Shown one piece after another: positions 35,658 through 45,475 of a DNA stretch of 64,000 nucleotides. A program made the translations under genes and the position numbers. Position 1 is the first letter of the stretch. Every line of letters begins with the position of its first letter. Location of the stretch: positions 558,001-622,000 of the forward strand of contig NZ_CANMBB010000002.1 in NCBI RefSeq assembly GCF_947495965.1, read 5' to 3'. This DNA comes from an uncultured Maribacter sp. GTDB taxonomy: Bacteria; Bacteroidota; Bacteroidia; Flavobacteriales; Flavobacteriaceae. The notes under the pieces were generated by a model. That model worked only from the letters and a program-made list of their open reading frames with translations, ran no database searches and was not told the origin of the DNA.

Positions 35658-36197
35658 ATGCTAAAGAACGTTCTATTAATTTTCATTTTTCTTATAATAT
35701 CCTCTTGCAGTAGCTACAATTCTATAGACTCTTTTTACAATACTCATAAAAACGATAACCATGTTACCGCAGTTAGGGTTCCACATTTTATGCTTTCTTT
35801 ATTAAGTAATATATCTCCAGAAATGCAATCTTTAATTGGCAATACCAGAGATTTAAGATATATGCAATTTCCTAGTGAGACATCAGAAAAAACAAATCTT
35901 TTAAACACTCAAATGAACGGAATTACAGGTAATTCTTTTATTGAAGTATATCGAAAAAATGACAACCTAAAACGTAATGTAGTTTCTATACGCGAAAAGA
36001 AAAATAGTGTAAAAGAAATTTTAATTTACAATAACAACAATCAAACAGGTTCTTTTTTATACTTCAATGGAAATTTTGACCCTGTTAAAGTACGCGAAAT
36101 GGCCAAAAACAATCAATTTGAAAATATTGGAAGTAACCTTATTAATCAACTTAATTACTCCTCTTCTTCTAAAAATGGAACTACTATAGAAAACTAA
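35658..36197 (+). CDS. DUF4252-like lipoprotein
   Basis: A 179-residue protein with a lipoprotein signal (LLIFIFLIISSCSSYN, lipid-modified Cys about residue 16). The rest matches the DUF4252 pattern: YNTHKNDNHVTAVRVPHFMLSLLSN and later GNFDPVKVREMAKN. It is likely anchored in the outer or inner membrane, function unknown. Its TAA stop interlocks with the EamA transporter stop on the other strand (4-bp tail overlap). Confidence 0.82.
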   Translation: MLKNVLLIFIFLIISSCSSYNSIDSFYNTHKNDNHVTAVRVPHFMLSLLSNISPEMQSLIGNTRDLRYMQFPSETSEKTNLLNTQMNGITGNSFIEVYRKNDNLKRNVVSIREKKNSVKEILIYNNNNQTGSFLYFNGNFDPVKVREMAKNNQFENIGSNLINQLNYSSSSKNGTTIEN

Positions 36198-37072
36198 GAA
36201 GCTTTTTTCTTAAAAGATCTAATACTTTCTATAACTACCGAGCTTAATATTAGCATACCCCCTATTACTGTTCGGAAAGACGGAATTTCATCTAAAAAAA
36301 ATATCCCTAAAATAATTCCATAAACGGGCTGTACACTTCCCAAAATACTAGCGCTAGTAATACTAAAATTTTTAAAACTTTTTAAAAACAATGTATGCCC
36401 TATAGCTGTGGTTAAAAAGGCTAAAGCTAGCAATGGCTTCCATTGCTCAAATACAAAAGAAATATCTACAAAAAACAAAGTTGGAGATAAAACTAGACCA
36501 GTAATAGCTACTTGATAAAACATTAGGCTAGAACCGTTATACTTACCTCCTTTTTTCTTTAAAAGAAGATTACGTAATGCATAAAAAAAAGCAGAAAGTA
36601 TTCCTAAACCTATTGCTTTAGTATAACTACTTTCTATAGTAAGATCTGGAGCCAAGTAATATACTCCAAATAGCACCAACAAAGCTAGCAACAAATGTGC
36701 TTTTTCAAACTTTGTTTTTAAGATAAATGGTTCTAAAAACGCAGTTATAACAGGGTAAGTGAACAAAGAAAGCATTCCTATGGCTACATTAGAAAGCTGT
36801 AACGAATAAAAATAAGTAACCCAATGTATACAAAGAAAAACACCACTAATAAATATTAGTAACCTATCTTTTACATGCACATGAAAAGATATTTTCTTAT
36901 AGCTACAGTATAGATACAATAGCAAACACGCTAATAATGCTCTTACCCCTATAGTTACCATAGGATTTAATGTTACATATCTTCCTAAAGCACCAGAAGT
37001 ACTTATTAATAACATTGCTAAATTAATCTCTAATAAATGCCCTATTTGCGACTTATTTTTAAAACTACTCAC
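36194..37072 (-). CDS. EamA/DMT-superfamily transporter
   Basis: A 292-residue membrane protein with about ten transmembrane helices in two EamA repeats (about 10-140 and 155-285). It has typical features such as HWVTYFYSLQLSNVAIGMLSLFTYPV and SASILGSVQPVYGIILGIFFLDEIPS. It probably exports amino acids, purines or other metabolites; the substrate is unknown. It starts 3 nt after the TPR-like gene upstream, so the two form an operon. Confidence 0.88.
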   Translation of the reverse strand: MSSFKNKSQIGHLLEINLAMLLISTSGALGRYVTLNPMVTIGVRALLACLLLYLYCSYKKISFHVHVKDRLLIFISGVFLCIHWVTYFYSLQLSNVAIGMLSLFTYPVITAFLEPFILKTKFEKAHLLLALLVLFGVYYLAPDLTIESSYTKAIGLGILSAFFYALRNLLLKKKGGKYNGSSLMFYQVAITGLVLSPTLFFVDISFVFEQWKPLLALAFLTTAIGHTLFLKSFKNFSITSASILGSVQPVYGIILGIFFLDEIPSFRTVIGGMLILSSVVIESIRSFKKKAS

Positions 37073-37075
37073 AAA

Positions 37076-38620
37076 TTAACGTTTTAAAGCCATAGCTTTT
37101 TCTCTAATAATTTGAGAAACAGGTTTGTCTTCTAAATGACTTTCTAACCAAGAAATAATATCTAAATATAAAAAAGCTCTTTTCTCATAAGGGTGGTCTT
37201 CATACTTCTTTAGTTCTGTATATAGTTTTAAAAACTCATCTCTTAATTCGTGAGGATAAATATTACCAAGGTTACGCAAGAACTTTATCATTTCTTTTTG
37301 CACTTCATGCATGTCATTCATTTTTAATAAAAACTTATAGGTACTCTTTAATTGCACCTCCAAATGATAATCCATACCTGCCTCATAATGAGCAACTAAA
37401 CTTAAAACACGAGCAAAACACATAAGATCTTCTCGCATTTTTAAATTCTTATTTTCTATTATCTTTTTTAAATACTGTATGCAAGATTTGTTATCTCCAT
37501 TACCAAAATATAAACAAGCAATTTTATAATACAACACCATAACATGGTGGGCATCTATACGATCCTTGTGCTTATTAATACCATACTCTACAATTTTAAC
37601 CAAATACAGCCCTTTTTCAAAAGTGCCTTCTAAAAAATGCTGATTTAATCTGTTAGCATTTAAATATAAAAAAGCTAAAGAGTTTATATTGTCATTCTTA
37701 GGAAAGCTTCTAGACTCTAAAATAGCCTCAAGCTTTTGCAAAGTATGCTTAAACTGAGAACTATATTTTACGTAAAATAAAGACTCTAACAAATAATGAT
37801 TTCCTTTAATAAAAAAGACAGGGTTTAAATAAATCATATCTTTATTTTCATAAAATAAATCTACCCACTTATTAGCGTACTTATAGCAAGAAAGAAAATC
37901 TTGAATTAAAAAACTATACCACAAATGAGCTTTATACAACCATAGTTTTTCCCTAAACCCTAGGTCTTCTATTTTATATTTAGGCAAGTGTTTTTGAAAA
38001 TAATCTTGCACCATCTTATAACTTTCATCACTCTTTACATAGCCCACTTTAAGCATCATTCCGTATAATTGTAATGACAAATTAGATAGCTTACTTGTCA
38101 TTACATTATGACCAGATAATTCTTTAGCTTGTATTGCTAATTCATTGGCTCTATCAGGAATACTTCTAGTTATATATTGGGTTTCTATGAGTTTTTCTAG
38201 CTCCACTATTTCATAAGCAATATTTTTCTCTTCGTTCTCTATAGCAGTAGTTTTTACTTTATCTAAAATTTTAAGACTTTGCTTATATAATCCTTTTTGA
38301 TACAGAATAGTGGCAAAATCTAACTGCTCTCTTATCTGAACCCTAATATTTTGGTTTACTGGATTTAAACGTAAACTCACTAATATTTGCTTATAGAGGT
38401 GCGCTTTTAAGTTAGATAGTTGTTCTTTCTTTACAATACCACTTTCTAAAATATTTTTCTCATTATAGAGCTTACTTTTGTCTAATAAATTAAATAAGGC
38501 TAAAAATTTAGCATCAGAATTAACTCCTAACCTCCCAACATAGAGTTTAAACTGACGTTTCTCTGACTTAGAAAGGGACTTAACCAAAACGAACAAAGCA
38601 TCTTTATGCACATTTGTCAT
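37076..38620 (-). CDS. Helical-repeat (TPR-like) cytoplasmic protein, unknown function
   Basis: A 514-residue protein without signal or membrane segments. It opens KDALFVLVKSLSKSEKRQFKLYVGRLG and is built almost entirely of helices with TPR-like spacing (for example FATILYQKGLYKQSLKILDKVKTTAIEN and IACLYFGNGDNKSCIQYLKKIIE). The N-terminal opening recurs in Flavobacteriaceae proteins of unknown role. Cotranscribed with the EamA transporter; divergent from leuA. A scaffolding role is a guess from the fold only. Confidence 0.75.
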   Translation of the reverse strand: MTNVHKDALFVLVKSLSKSEKRQFKLYVGRLGVNSDAKFLALFNLLDKSKLYNEKNILESGIVKKEQLSNLKAHLYKQILVSLRLNPVNQNIRVQIREQLDFATILYQKGLYKQSLKILDKVKTTAIENEEKNIAYEIVELEKLIETQYITRSIPDRANELAIQAKELSGHNVMTSKLSNLSLQLYGMMLKVGYVKSDESYKMVQDYFQKHLPKYKIEDLGFREKLWLYKAHLWYSFLIQDFLSCYKYANKWVDLFYENKDMIYLNPVFFIKGNHYLLESLFYVKYSSQFKHTLQKLEAILESRSFPKNDNINSLAFLYLNANRLNQHFLEGTFEKGLYLVKIVEYGINKHKDRIDAHHVMVLYYKIACLYFGNGDNKSCIQYLKKIIENKNLKMREDLMCFARVLSLVAHYEAGMDYHLEVQLKSTYKFLLKMNDMHEVQKEMIKFLRNLGNIYPHELRDEFLKLYTELKKYEDHPYEKRAFLYLDIISWLESHLEDKPVSQIIREKAMALKR

Positions 38621-38767
38621 CGTAAAAAAAATAGTTTATATGTTTGTTTATCAGCATCTTAACATCACTAAAAAGTGTATTAACATTGTAAATGTTTCTT
38701 CTTAATTTAGTTATTTTAAGGTAATGGTCATATATTCGTAATGACTAGTTAAAACTACGCAAATATA

Positions 38768-39940
38768 ATGAGCAAAGATAAAGTACAAATTTTTGATACC
38801 ACTCTAAGAGATGGAGAACAAGTTCCAGGATGTAAATTGGATACAGAGCAAAAGTTAGTAATTGCCGAAAGGTTAGAGCTTTTAGGTGTTGATATTATTG
38901 AAGCTGGATTTCCTATATCTAGCCCTGGAGATTTTAAATCTGTAACAGAAATATCTAAGTTAGTTAAAAACGTTACTGTTTGTGGCTTAACAAGAGCTGT
39001 TAAAAAAGATATTGAAGTAGCAGCAGATGCTCTTAAATATGCCAAAAGACCAAGAATACATACTGGTATTGGCACATCTGCTTCGCATATTAAATATAAA
39101 TTCAACTCTAACAAAGATGCTATTATAGAAAAAGCTGTTGCTGCTGTAAAATATGCAAAAACATTTGTAGAAGATGTGGAATTTTTTGCAGAAGATGCAG
39201 GAAGAACAGACAACGAGTTCTTAGCTAGAATTTGCGAAGAGTTAATAAAAGTTGGTGTAACTGTTTTAAATATTCCAGATACAACAGGGTATTGCTTACC
39301 AGAAGAATATGGAGCTAAAATAAAATACTTAAAAGAAAACGTTACTGGAATACACAAGGCTACACTTTCTTGTCACTGCCATAACGATTTGGGTCTTGCT
39401 ACCGCAAATTCTATTGCTGGTGTTGCAAACGGAGCAAGACAAATAGAATGTACTATAAATGGTATTGGAGAACGTGCCGGTAATACAGCACTGGAAGAGG
39501 TAGTTATGATCTTAAGACAACACCCAACTCTTGGCTTAGATACAAATATTAACAGCAAGTTATTAAATAGTACTAGCTTAATGGTTTCTCAAAAAATGGG
39601 AATGATGGTGCAACCAAACAAAGCTATTGTAGGTGCCAATGCATTTGCGCATAGTTCTGGAATACATCAAGATGGTGTAATAAAGAATAGAGAAACTTAT
39701 GAAATTATAGACCCTGCAGATGTTGGCGTCAATGAATCTTCTATAATTTTAACTGCAAGAAGCGGACGTGCCGCATTAGCATACAGAGCAAAAATTGTGG
39801 GGTACGAACTAACGAAAATTCAATTAGATACCGTTTATCAAGAATTTTTAAAATACGCAGATACAAGAAAAGAAGTTGTAGATAATGACATTCATGAAAT
39901 TATAGAAACTAGCGGTATTAACATTAAAGCTCTTAGTTAA
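38768..39940 (+). CDS. leuA: 2-isopropylmalate synthase, short form without regulatory domain
   Basis: First step of leucine synthesis: acetyl-CoA plus 2-ketoisovalerate. The 390-residue DRE-TIM barrel enzyme has [13 protein letters not shown] (DRE box), the metal-binding [15 protein letters not shown] and [15 protein letters not shown]. It stops soon after the catalytic domain and accessory helices, lacking the C-terminal LeuA allosteric domain of the roughly 520-residue E. coli type; short forms are common in Bacteroidota. Citramalate or homocitrate synthase are related alternatives, but the overlapping leuB supports leucine. No leader peptide was found. Confidence 0.88.
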   Translation: MSKDKVQIFDTTLRDGEQVPGCKLDTEQKLVIAERLELLGVDIIEAGFPISSPGDFKSVTEISKLVKNVTVCGLTRAVKKDIEVAADALKYAKRPRIHTGIGTSASHIKYKFNSNKDAIIEKAVAAVKYAKTFVEDVEFFAEDAGRTDNEFLARICEELIKVGVTVLNIPDTTGYCLPEEYGAKIKYLKENVTGIHKATLSCHCHNDLGLATANSIAGVANGARQIECTINGIGERAGNTALEEVVMILRQHPTLGLDTNINSKLLNSTSLMVSQKMGMMVQPNKAIVGANAFAHSSGIHQDGVIKNRETYEIIDPADVGVNESSIILTARSGRAALAYRAKIVGYELTKIQLDTVYQEFLKYADTRKEVVDNDIHEIIETSGINIKALS

Positions 39941-41061
39941 TGTATTTAAACATTGCTCTATTAGGCGGAGACGGTATTGGACCAGAAGTTCTGGCACAAT
40001 CTGTAAAATGCCTACAGGCAGTTGAACATAGTTTTGGACACACCTTTTCTTTTACAAAAGCAGACATTGGAGCTGTTGCAATGAAAAAAACAGGAGAGCC
40101 CTTACCTGAAAAAACATTGAAAATTTGCAAAAACTCTGATGCAATTTTATTTGGAGCAATAGGGACCCCAGAATATGACCAAAATCCAACTTCTAAAGTA
40201 TGGCCAGAACAAGGGTTATTTAAATTAAGAAAAGAGCTTGATCTATTTGCAAATATTAGACCCGTTAAAGTTTTCCCTGCATTAGCAAAATTATCTCCAC
40301 TAAATAGAGGAAATATATTAGATACCGATTTAGTTATCTATAGAGAACTTACAAGTGGAATTTATTTTGGAAAAAAAAAAATCAGCAAAGACGGAGCAAA
40401 AGCATTAGACACCTGTGAGTACTCTGAAAAAGAAATTAGCAGAATTGCACACCTTGCCTTTAAAGCAGCAAAAAGTAGACAAAAAAAACTAACATTAGTA
40501 GATAAAGCAAATGTATTAGAAACCTCTAGACTTTGGAGAAGAGTAGTTACTAATATTGCTAGTAGCTACCCAGAAGTAACCCTTAACTGCATGTTTATGG
40601 ATCATGCAGCTGTAGAAATGATATTACATCCAAATAAGTTTGATGTAATCTTAACAGACAATATGTTTGGGGACATCTTATCTGACCAAGGTAGTGCTAT
40701 TTCAGGATCTATTGGCTTACTACCATCTTCATCTGTAGGTTTAGGCCATGCAATGTTTGAACCCATACACGGCTCCTACCCTCAAGCAAAAGGGAAAAAT
40801 ATAGCGAACCCTGTAGCATCTATATTAAGTGTTGCAATGCTACTACAACACTTTGATTTAATAGAGGAAGCGAATGCAGTAATATCTGCAGTTTTAAAGT
40901 CTTTTGCTAAGAAAATTGTTACCCCAGATGTATTAGGGAGTAGTAAATATGGAACAGACTATGTTGGTGATTTTATTGCAAATAATATTAATGATGATAA
41001 TGATGATGATCATAATATTAATGATGAAAATATAGGTTTAGGAAAATCTACGATAATCTAA
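39940..41061 (+). CDS. leuB: 3-isopropylmalate dehydrogenase with an extended acidic tail
   Basis: Oxidative decarboxylation of 3-isopropylmalate in leucine synthesis. The 373-residue enzyme starts IALLGGDGIGPEVL and carries ELTSGIYFG, VDKANVLETSRLWR and TDNMFGDILSDQGSAISGSIGLLPS. Its ATG overlaps the leuA stop (TAATG). The last 25 residues form an unusual Asn/Asp-rich tail (INDDNDDDHNINDENIG) created by a 30-bp tandem repeat. leuC and leuD are not in the window. Confidence 0.92.
   Translation: MYLNIALLGGDGIGPEVLAQSVKCLQAVEHSFGHTFSFTKADIGAVAMKKTGEPLPEKTLKICKNSDAILFGAIGTPEYDQNPTSKVWPEQGLFKLRKELDLFANIRPVKVFPALAKLSPLNRGNILDTDLVIYRELTSGIYFGKKKISKDGAKALDTCEYSEKEISRIAHLAFKAAKSRQKKLTLVDKANVLETSRLWRRVVTNIASSYPEVTLNCMFMDHAAVEMILHPNKFDVILTDNMFGDILSDQGSAISGSIGLLPSSSVGLGHAMFEPIHGSYPQAKGKNIANPVASILSVAMLLQHFDLIEEANAVISAVLKSFAKKIVTPDVLGSSKYGTDYVGDFIANNINDDNDDDHNINDENIGLGKSTII
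40982..41041 (+). repeat. 30-bp imperfect tandem repeat in the leuB 3-prime end
   Basis: Two adjacent 30-bp units (40982-41011 and 41012-41041) share an identical first 16 bases, ATAATATTAATGATGA, with GATGAT slippage runs between. Both are in frame and add Asn/Asp-rich residues to the end of LeuB. Confidence 0.75.
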
Positions 41062-41099
41062 ATCCAAAAACAAATAATTACAGTACCATAAAAATTAAA

Positions 41100-41123
41100 A
41101 TTCAATAGGATTCTCTATTGAAT
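41100..41123 (+). promoter_or_regulatory. Hairpin in the leuB-pheT gap
   Basis: ATTCAATAG, six-base loop, CTATTGAAT: perfect 9-bp stem 45 nt before pheT. No T-run follows, so it is a weak terminator for leuB at best, or a pheT leader structure. Confidence 0.4.
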
Positions 41124-41167
41124 GTCTTATTCCATTGTTTTATCTTTACCAGCTTTAAACACAACTA

Positions 41168-43594
41168 ATGAATATTTCTTACAACTGGTTAAAACAGTTT
41201 ATTAAAATAGATTGGGATTCCCAAAAAACTGCAGAATTACTAACAGATCTTGGCTTAGAAGTAGAAGGCGTTTCTTCTTTTGAATCTCTTAAAGGCGGAT
41301 TATCTGGAGTTGTAGTAGGCCATGTACTTACCTGTGAAAAACATAGTAATGCAGACAAACTTAAAGTTACTACAGTAGATATTGGAGCAGAGTCCCCTGT
41401 TCAAATAGTTTGTGGAGCACCCAACGTAGCCGTAGGGCAAAAAGTTCCTGTCGCCACAATAGGAACCACTCTTTACACTAAAGAAGATGAAAGTTGGACA
41501 ATAAAAAAAGGAAAAATAAGAGGCGAAGAAAGTCATGGAATGATATGCGCCGAAGATGAACTAGGCCTTGGAGAAAGCCATGATGGAATTATGGTTTTAT
41601 CTGACAAATTAATCCCAGGTACTCCTTGTTCTGAAATTTTTGATATTGAAAGCGATGAGGTTTTTGAAATAGGACTAACTCCAAACAGAGCAGACGCTAT
41701 GAGTCACTTTGGAGTTGCAAGAGACCTTAAAGCTGGACTTAAGCAAAAAGAAATCGCAATAGAATTAATTACACCACCTGTAAGTAATTTTAATGTAGAC
41801 AACCGTTCATTAAAATTTGACATAACTGTAGAGAACAATGAATTAGCTCCAAGGTACGCAGGTGTAACCATGAGCAATTTATTGGTACAACCATCTCCAG
41901 ATTGGTTAAAGAATAGACTAAATGCAATTGGAATAACTCCAAAAAATAATTTAGTTGATGCAACTAACTATGTTTTACATGAACTTGGACAACCATTACA
42001 TGCTTTTGATGCTGCCAAAATAAAAGGAAACAAAATAGTTGTAAAAACACTTCCAAAGGGAACTAAATTTACAACTTTAGATGGCGTAGAAAGAGAATTA
42101 CACGAAGAAGATTTAATGATTTGTGATGCCGAAAAACCAATGTGTATTGCTGGAGTTTTTGGTGGAATACATTCTGGAGTATCAGAGAATACAACTTCTA
42201 TATTTTTAGAAAGTGCATACTTTAATCCCGTTTCTGTTAGAAAAACTGCAAAAAGACACGGCTTAAACACAGATGCTTCTTTTAGATTTGAAAGAGGTAT
42301 TGATATTGAAAATGTAGAGTATAGCTTAAAAAGAGCAGCAATTTTAATAACAGAAATTGCAGGTGGGGAAATAACATCAGATATTATAGATTTTTACCCT
42401 AACAAAGCAAAAGATTTTGAAGTCTTCTTGCCATTTAACAAAGTACACCAACTAATAGGGCAAGAAATACCTATAGACACTATAAAATCTATCTTAACAT
42501 CATTAGATATTAAGGTAATGAGTGTTACAGAAGCTGGTTTAGGATTAGTTGTCCCATCTTATAGAGTAGATGTACAAAGACCCGTAGATGTAATCGAAGA
42601 AATCTTAAGAGTTTACGGGTACAACAATATTAATTTTACTCAAAAGCTTAATGCGTCTATTGCTACTACTAGTAAGTTTGATGATCATAAAGTACAAAAC
42701 ACAATAGGAAACCTATTAGCATCTAAAGGATTTTATGAAATAATGACCAATAGTCTTATTTCTCCTGAATATGTATCTATTTCTAAAGAGTTATCTGAGG
42801 ACAATTCTATAAAAATAATTAATCCTTTAAGTACAGATTTATCTATAATGAGACAATCTTCTTTGTTTTCTTCTTTAGAAGTTGCCTCTTATAACATTAA
42901 TCGTAAAAAATCTAATTTACAGTTATTTGAATTTGGAAAGACTTACGCTTATAAAAATGAAAAGAGAATTGAAAACAAATATTTAAGTCTTTTAATAAGT
43001 GGCAATAAAAAGGATCAAAATTGGTTAGAAGAAACCAAACAAACCGACTTCTTTTTTATAAAGTCTATTGTTAAAAATATTTTAGAACGTTTAGGTATTG
43101 AAAACACAAACGAAAATCCTATTGATAATACAGATTTTTCTGAAGGATTATCTATAGAATACAAACGTAATTCAATAGTAGAGTTTGGAGTTATACAAAA
43201 AGTAATAGCTAAAAAATTTGATATAAAACAAGATATTTTATTCGCAAACTTTAATTGGGATGCAATTTTAAAATTAGCGTCTAACACTAGCATAACCTAT
43301 AAAGAAATACCAAAGTTTCCGGAAGTAAAAAGAGATTTTGCTTTGTTACTAGATAACAAAATTACTTTTAAGGAAATACATGATATATCTTTACAGACAG
43401 AAAAAAAATTACTTAAGAATGTAACTCTGTTTGATGTTTATGTTGGAAAAAAACTAGCTGAAAATAAAAAATCTTATGCCGTAAGTTTTACGCTTCAAGA
43501 CAATAAAAACACATTAACAGATAAACAAATCGATAAAATCATGAACAAACTAAAGTATAAGTTTGAAAATGATTTAGGAGCAGAACTTAGGTAA
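41168..43594 (+). CDS. pheT: Phenylalanine--tRNA ligase beta subunit
   Basis: Charges tRNA-Phe together with the alpha subunit (PheS, not in this window). The 808-residue protein has the N-terminal B1 and tRNA-binding (EMAP-like) domain (VVVGHVLTCEKHSNADKLKVTTVDIG, about 40-150). The B3/B4 editing region follows (ATNYVLHELGQPLHAFDAAKI), then B5 (DVQRPVDVIEEILRVYGYNNI), a degenerate catalytic-like core, and the C-terminal FDX-ACB anticodon-binding domain (FPEVKRDFALLLD to the end). Length matches the usual 795-810. Confidence 0.97.
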   Translation: MNISYNWLKQFIKIDWDSQKTAELLTDLGLEVEGVSSFESLKGGLSGVVVGHVLTCEKHSNADKLKVTTVDIGAESPVQIVCGAPNVAVGQKVPVATIGTTLYTKEDESWTIKKGKIRGEESHGMICAEDELGLGESHDGIMVLSDKLIPGTPCSEIFDIESDEVFEIGLTPNRADAMSHFGVARDLKAGLKQKEIAIELITPPVSNFNVDNRSLKFDITVENNELAPRYAGVTMSNLLVQPSPDWLKNRLNAIGITPKNNLVDATNYVLHELGQPLHAFDAAKIKGNKIVVKTLPKGTKFTTLDGVERELHEEDLMICDAEKPMCIAGVFGGIHSGVSENTTSIFLESAYFNPVSVRKTAKRHGLNTDASFRFERGIDIENVEYSLKRAAILITEIAGGEITSDIIDFYPNKAKDFEVFLPFNKVHQLIGQEIPIDTIKSILTSLDIKVMSVTEAGLGLVVPSYRVDVQRPVDVIEEILRVYGYNNINFTQKLNASIATTSKFDDHKVQNTIGNLLASKGFYEIMTNSLISPEYVSISKELSEDNSIKIINPLSTDLSIMRQSSLFSSLEVASYNINRKKSNLQLFEFGKTYAYKNEKRIENKYLSLLISGNKKDQNWLEETKQTDFFFIKSIVKNILERLGIENTNENPIDNTDFSEGLSIEYKRNSIVEFGVIQKVIAKKFDIKQDILFANFNWDAILKLASNTSITYKEIPKFPEVKRDFALLLDNKITFKEIHDISLQTEKKLLKNVTLFDVYVGKKLAENKKSYAVSFTLQDNKNTLTDKQIDKIMNKLKYKFENDLGAELR

Positions 43595-43597
43595 GAC

Positions 43598-44158
43598 TTA
43601 TATTTTATTTGGTAAAAAAACACTATCAATTTCATGGATAACACCATTGCATTGATTAGCATCTGCATTAGTTATTTTTGCAGTATTACCAAACTCATCA
43701 GTTAAAACAATATCTATACCATTCATTGTTGCAATTAACTTATTACCCAATATTGTGGTAAAAGAAGCTATACCGTTTCCTCTACACATAGCCTTTAGTA
43801 TTTTAGATGCTGTTAAATTACCTGCCACTATATGGTGTGTTAAAAGAGAATACACTTCTTTTTTATGAGTAGGATCTAATAAAAAATCTATATCTGTTGC
43901 GGTACTAAACGCGATATTAGAAGGTGCAAAAACAGTAAATGGACCATCATAATTAAGAATCTCTTCTAAGTCTGCAGCTTTTATAACTGCCATTAATGTG
44001 GAATGCTTTTTTGACGCCCCAGTATTCTTGCTTATAGAATACTCAGGATTCATTTGTAATGTTTTATTTTTTTTTGCTTGGGAAGATACCTTTTGCGAAA
44101 TACACAATGTAGGGATTAATAGTAATACTACTATTAGTAGGGAAACTTTATTACTCAT
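43598..44158 (-). CDS. Exported fasciclin-domain protein
   Basis: A 186-residue protein with a signal peptide (LLIVVLLLIPTLCISQ) and one fasciclin (FAS1) domain. The H1 box is GPFTVFAPSNIAFS and the H2 region ends CNGVIHEIDSVFLPNK; YSLLTHHIVAGNLTASKI is the typical helix. FAS1 proteins mediate adhesion or act as secreted matrix proteins. The stop lies 3 nt after the convergent pheT stop. Confidence 0.92.
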   Translation of the reverse strand: MSNKVSLLIVVLLLIPTLCISQKVSSQAKKNKTLQMNPEYSISKNTGASKKHSTLMAVIKAADLEEILNYDGPFTVFAPSNIAFSTATDIDFLLDPTHKKEVYSLLTHHIVAGNLTASKILKAMCRGNGIASFTTILGNKLIATMNGIDIVLTDEFGNTAKITNADANQCNGVIHEIDSVFLPNKI

Positions 44159-44251
44159 AAGTATTCTCAGTGTGGGGTTGATAATACCGACGTCTAATCG
44201 ATAAATAGCTCATTTTCATCGACAAGATACAAACTTAGTGCGCATATCCAA

Positions 44252-44296
44252 AAAAAATGCCATAATTTTTTGTCTATAAAAATTATGGCATTTTTT
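44252..44296 (-). terminator. Strong bidirectional hairpin terminator
   Basis: A perfect 19-bp stem (44252-44270 with 44278-44296) around TGTCTAT, containing ATGCCATAATTTTT, with A and T runs at the ends. It lies just past the stop of the lipoprotein gene at 44315. Confidence 0.9.
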
Positions 44297-44314
44297 ACTT
44301 TATAGTCCTAAAAG

Positions 44315-45442
44315 TTAATGCACTATAATATCATACGGAATTCCTGGTAAATCTATATTATCTAAAAACTCCAAGTCTGGCACAGGCTTAATACGAAGTA
44401 TGCCACCTAAGTCTTGATTTCCATATTTTTTATATCCAATTAGTATAATATTATTATGTTCATCATAATTTACCGCTGTAGTCTCTTCTATTCCATACTC
44501 TACTTCTAATTGTGCTGGAGTTAAAAAATTCTCATAAATATATAACGTAGCTATATTTTCTTTTAAATTGTACACAGCTGGTATACTAGAAGTTACCCCA
44601 TCTTCTAATGGCATACTATAATATATTTTTCCTTCTGCGTCTAAATTGTGTAAAGAGGCATTTGCAAATTTAGGTTCTGTACCTACGCCATATCTGGTAT
44701 AATCTACACTTAAAGTTACTTTATCTAAAACAGTATGTAACTCATCATAACTTAAAATAATATCGCCATTAACATCTTTAAATATTTTTTTTACATTATA
44801 CCCCAAAGTCTGGGTGTTAATAGCGTTAAAACTTGCATCATCAACAACTACAATTTCATTTTCATTAGTAACCCCTTCATCAAATAGCAAAATAAATAAC
44901 CTATTATTAGAAAAGGACATCTCTACTGGTTTTTTTGACAATTCTAATTCTATAAAAGTAAAATCTGTTGTGTTTCTATCTATTTTTCTAACTACATATT
45001 TTTTTGAAGAATTTGTAATAGTAATCTCATAAGCAACAAAAAAAGAAGAATTTGTATTAACAATAGACAAAACCTTTAACTCACAATCTAATAAATCAGG
45101 AAAAACATTTAGTTTTTGCTCTTCTTCACTTAGAAAATCATAATGCACAATTTCACCATCACAATCAGAAGTTTTTTTATAAAAGGAATATTCCTTATCT
45201 CCATCATAATTAATAGCAGATGTAGAGATTGTATTAAAATTACTTTCTTTTGAACTTTTAGAAATAGAAGTTGCATCTGCATTTAGCAATGTTGCAGACA
45301 ACGAATTATTCGCATCCAATAACACGGTATAAGAAGCAGCAACATTGGGTTCTTTTTTTGAATCTTGTTCGTTAGAGGAAGATTTACTGCACCCTAATAT
45401 AATAAATGCAAGAAGTCCCCATAAGTAGGTATAGGTTTTCAT
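44315..45442 (-). CDS. Lipoprotein of unknown function
   Basis: A 375-residue protein with a lipoprotein signal (GLLAFIILGCSKSSS, lipid-modified Cys at about residue 18). The mature part alternates short beta strands (for example FTFIELELSKKPVEMSFSNNRLFILLFDEG), suggesting a beta-propeller-like or WD40-like surface protein, but no family was recognised. It lies 33 nt downstream of the ABC-F gene and may be cotranscribed with it; a strong terminator follows. Confidence 0.7.
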   Translation of the reverse strand: MKTYTYLWGLLAFIILGCSKSSSNEQDSKKEPNVAASYTVLLDANNSLSATLLNADATSISKSSKESNFNTISTSAINYDGDKEYSFYKKTSDCDGEIVHYDFLSEEEQKLNVFPDLLDCELKVLSIVNTNSSFFVAYEITITNSSKKYVVRKIDRNTTDFTFIELELSKKPVEMSFSNNRLFILLFDEGVTNENEIVVVDDASFNAINTQTLGYNVKKIFKDVNGDIILSYDELHTVLDKVTLSVDYTRYGVGTEPKFANASLHNLDAEGKIYYSMPLEDGVTSSIPAVYNLKENIATLYIYENFLTPAQLEVEYGIEETTAVNYDEHNNIILIGYKKYGNQDLGGILRIKPVPDLEFLDNIDLPGIPYDIIVH

Positions 45443-45475
45443 GACAATAAAATTTGGGGTCTAATAAGAATAAAA

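Noticed and set aside
36194-36197. Overlap of the DUF4252 and EamA genes as an error
   Set aside because: Interlocked stop codons (TAA and TAG on opposite strands) are normal in compact genomes and both genes are complete.
38755-39357. 200-codon antisense frame opposite leuA
   Set aside because: leuA is fully conserved across it; the antisense product is Ser/Thr/Leu rich with no family, a composition shadow.
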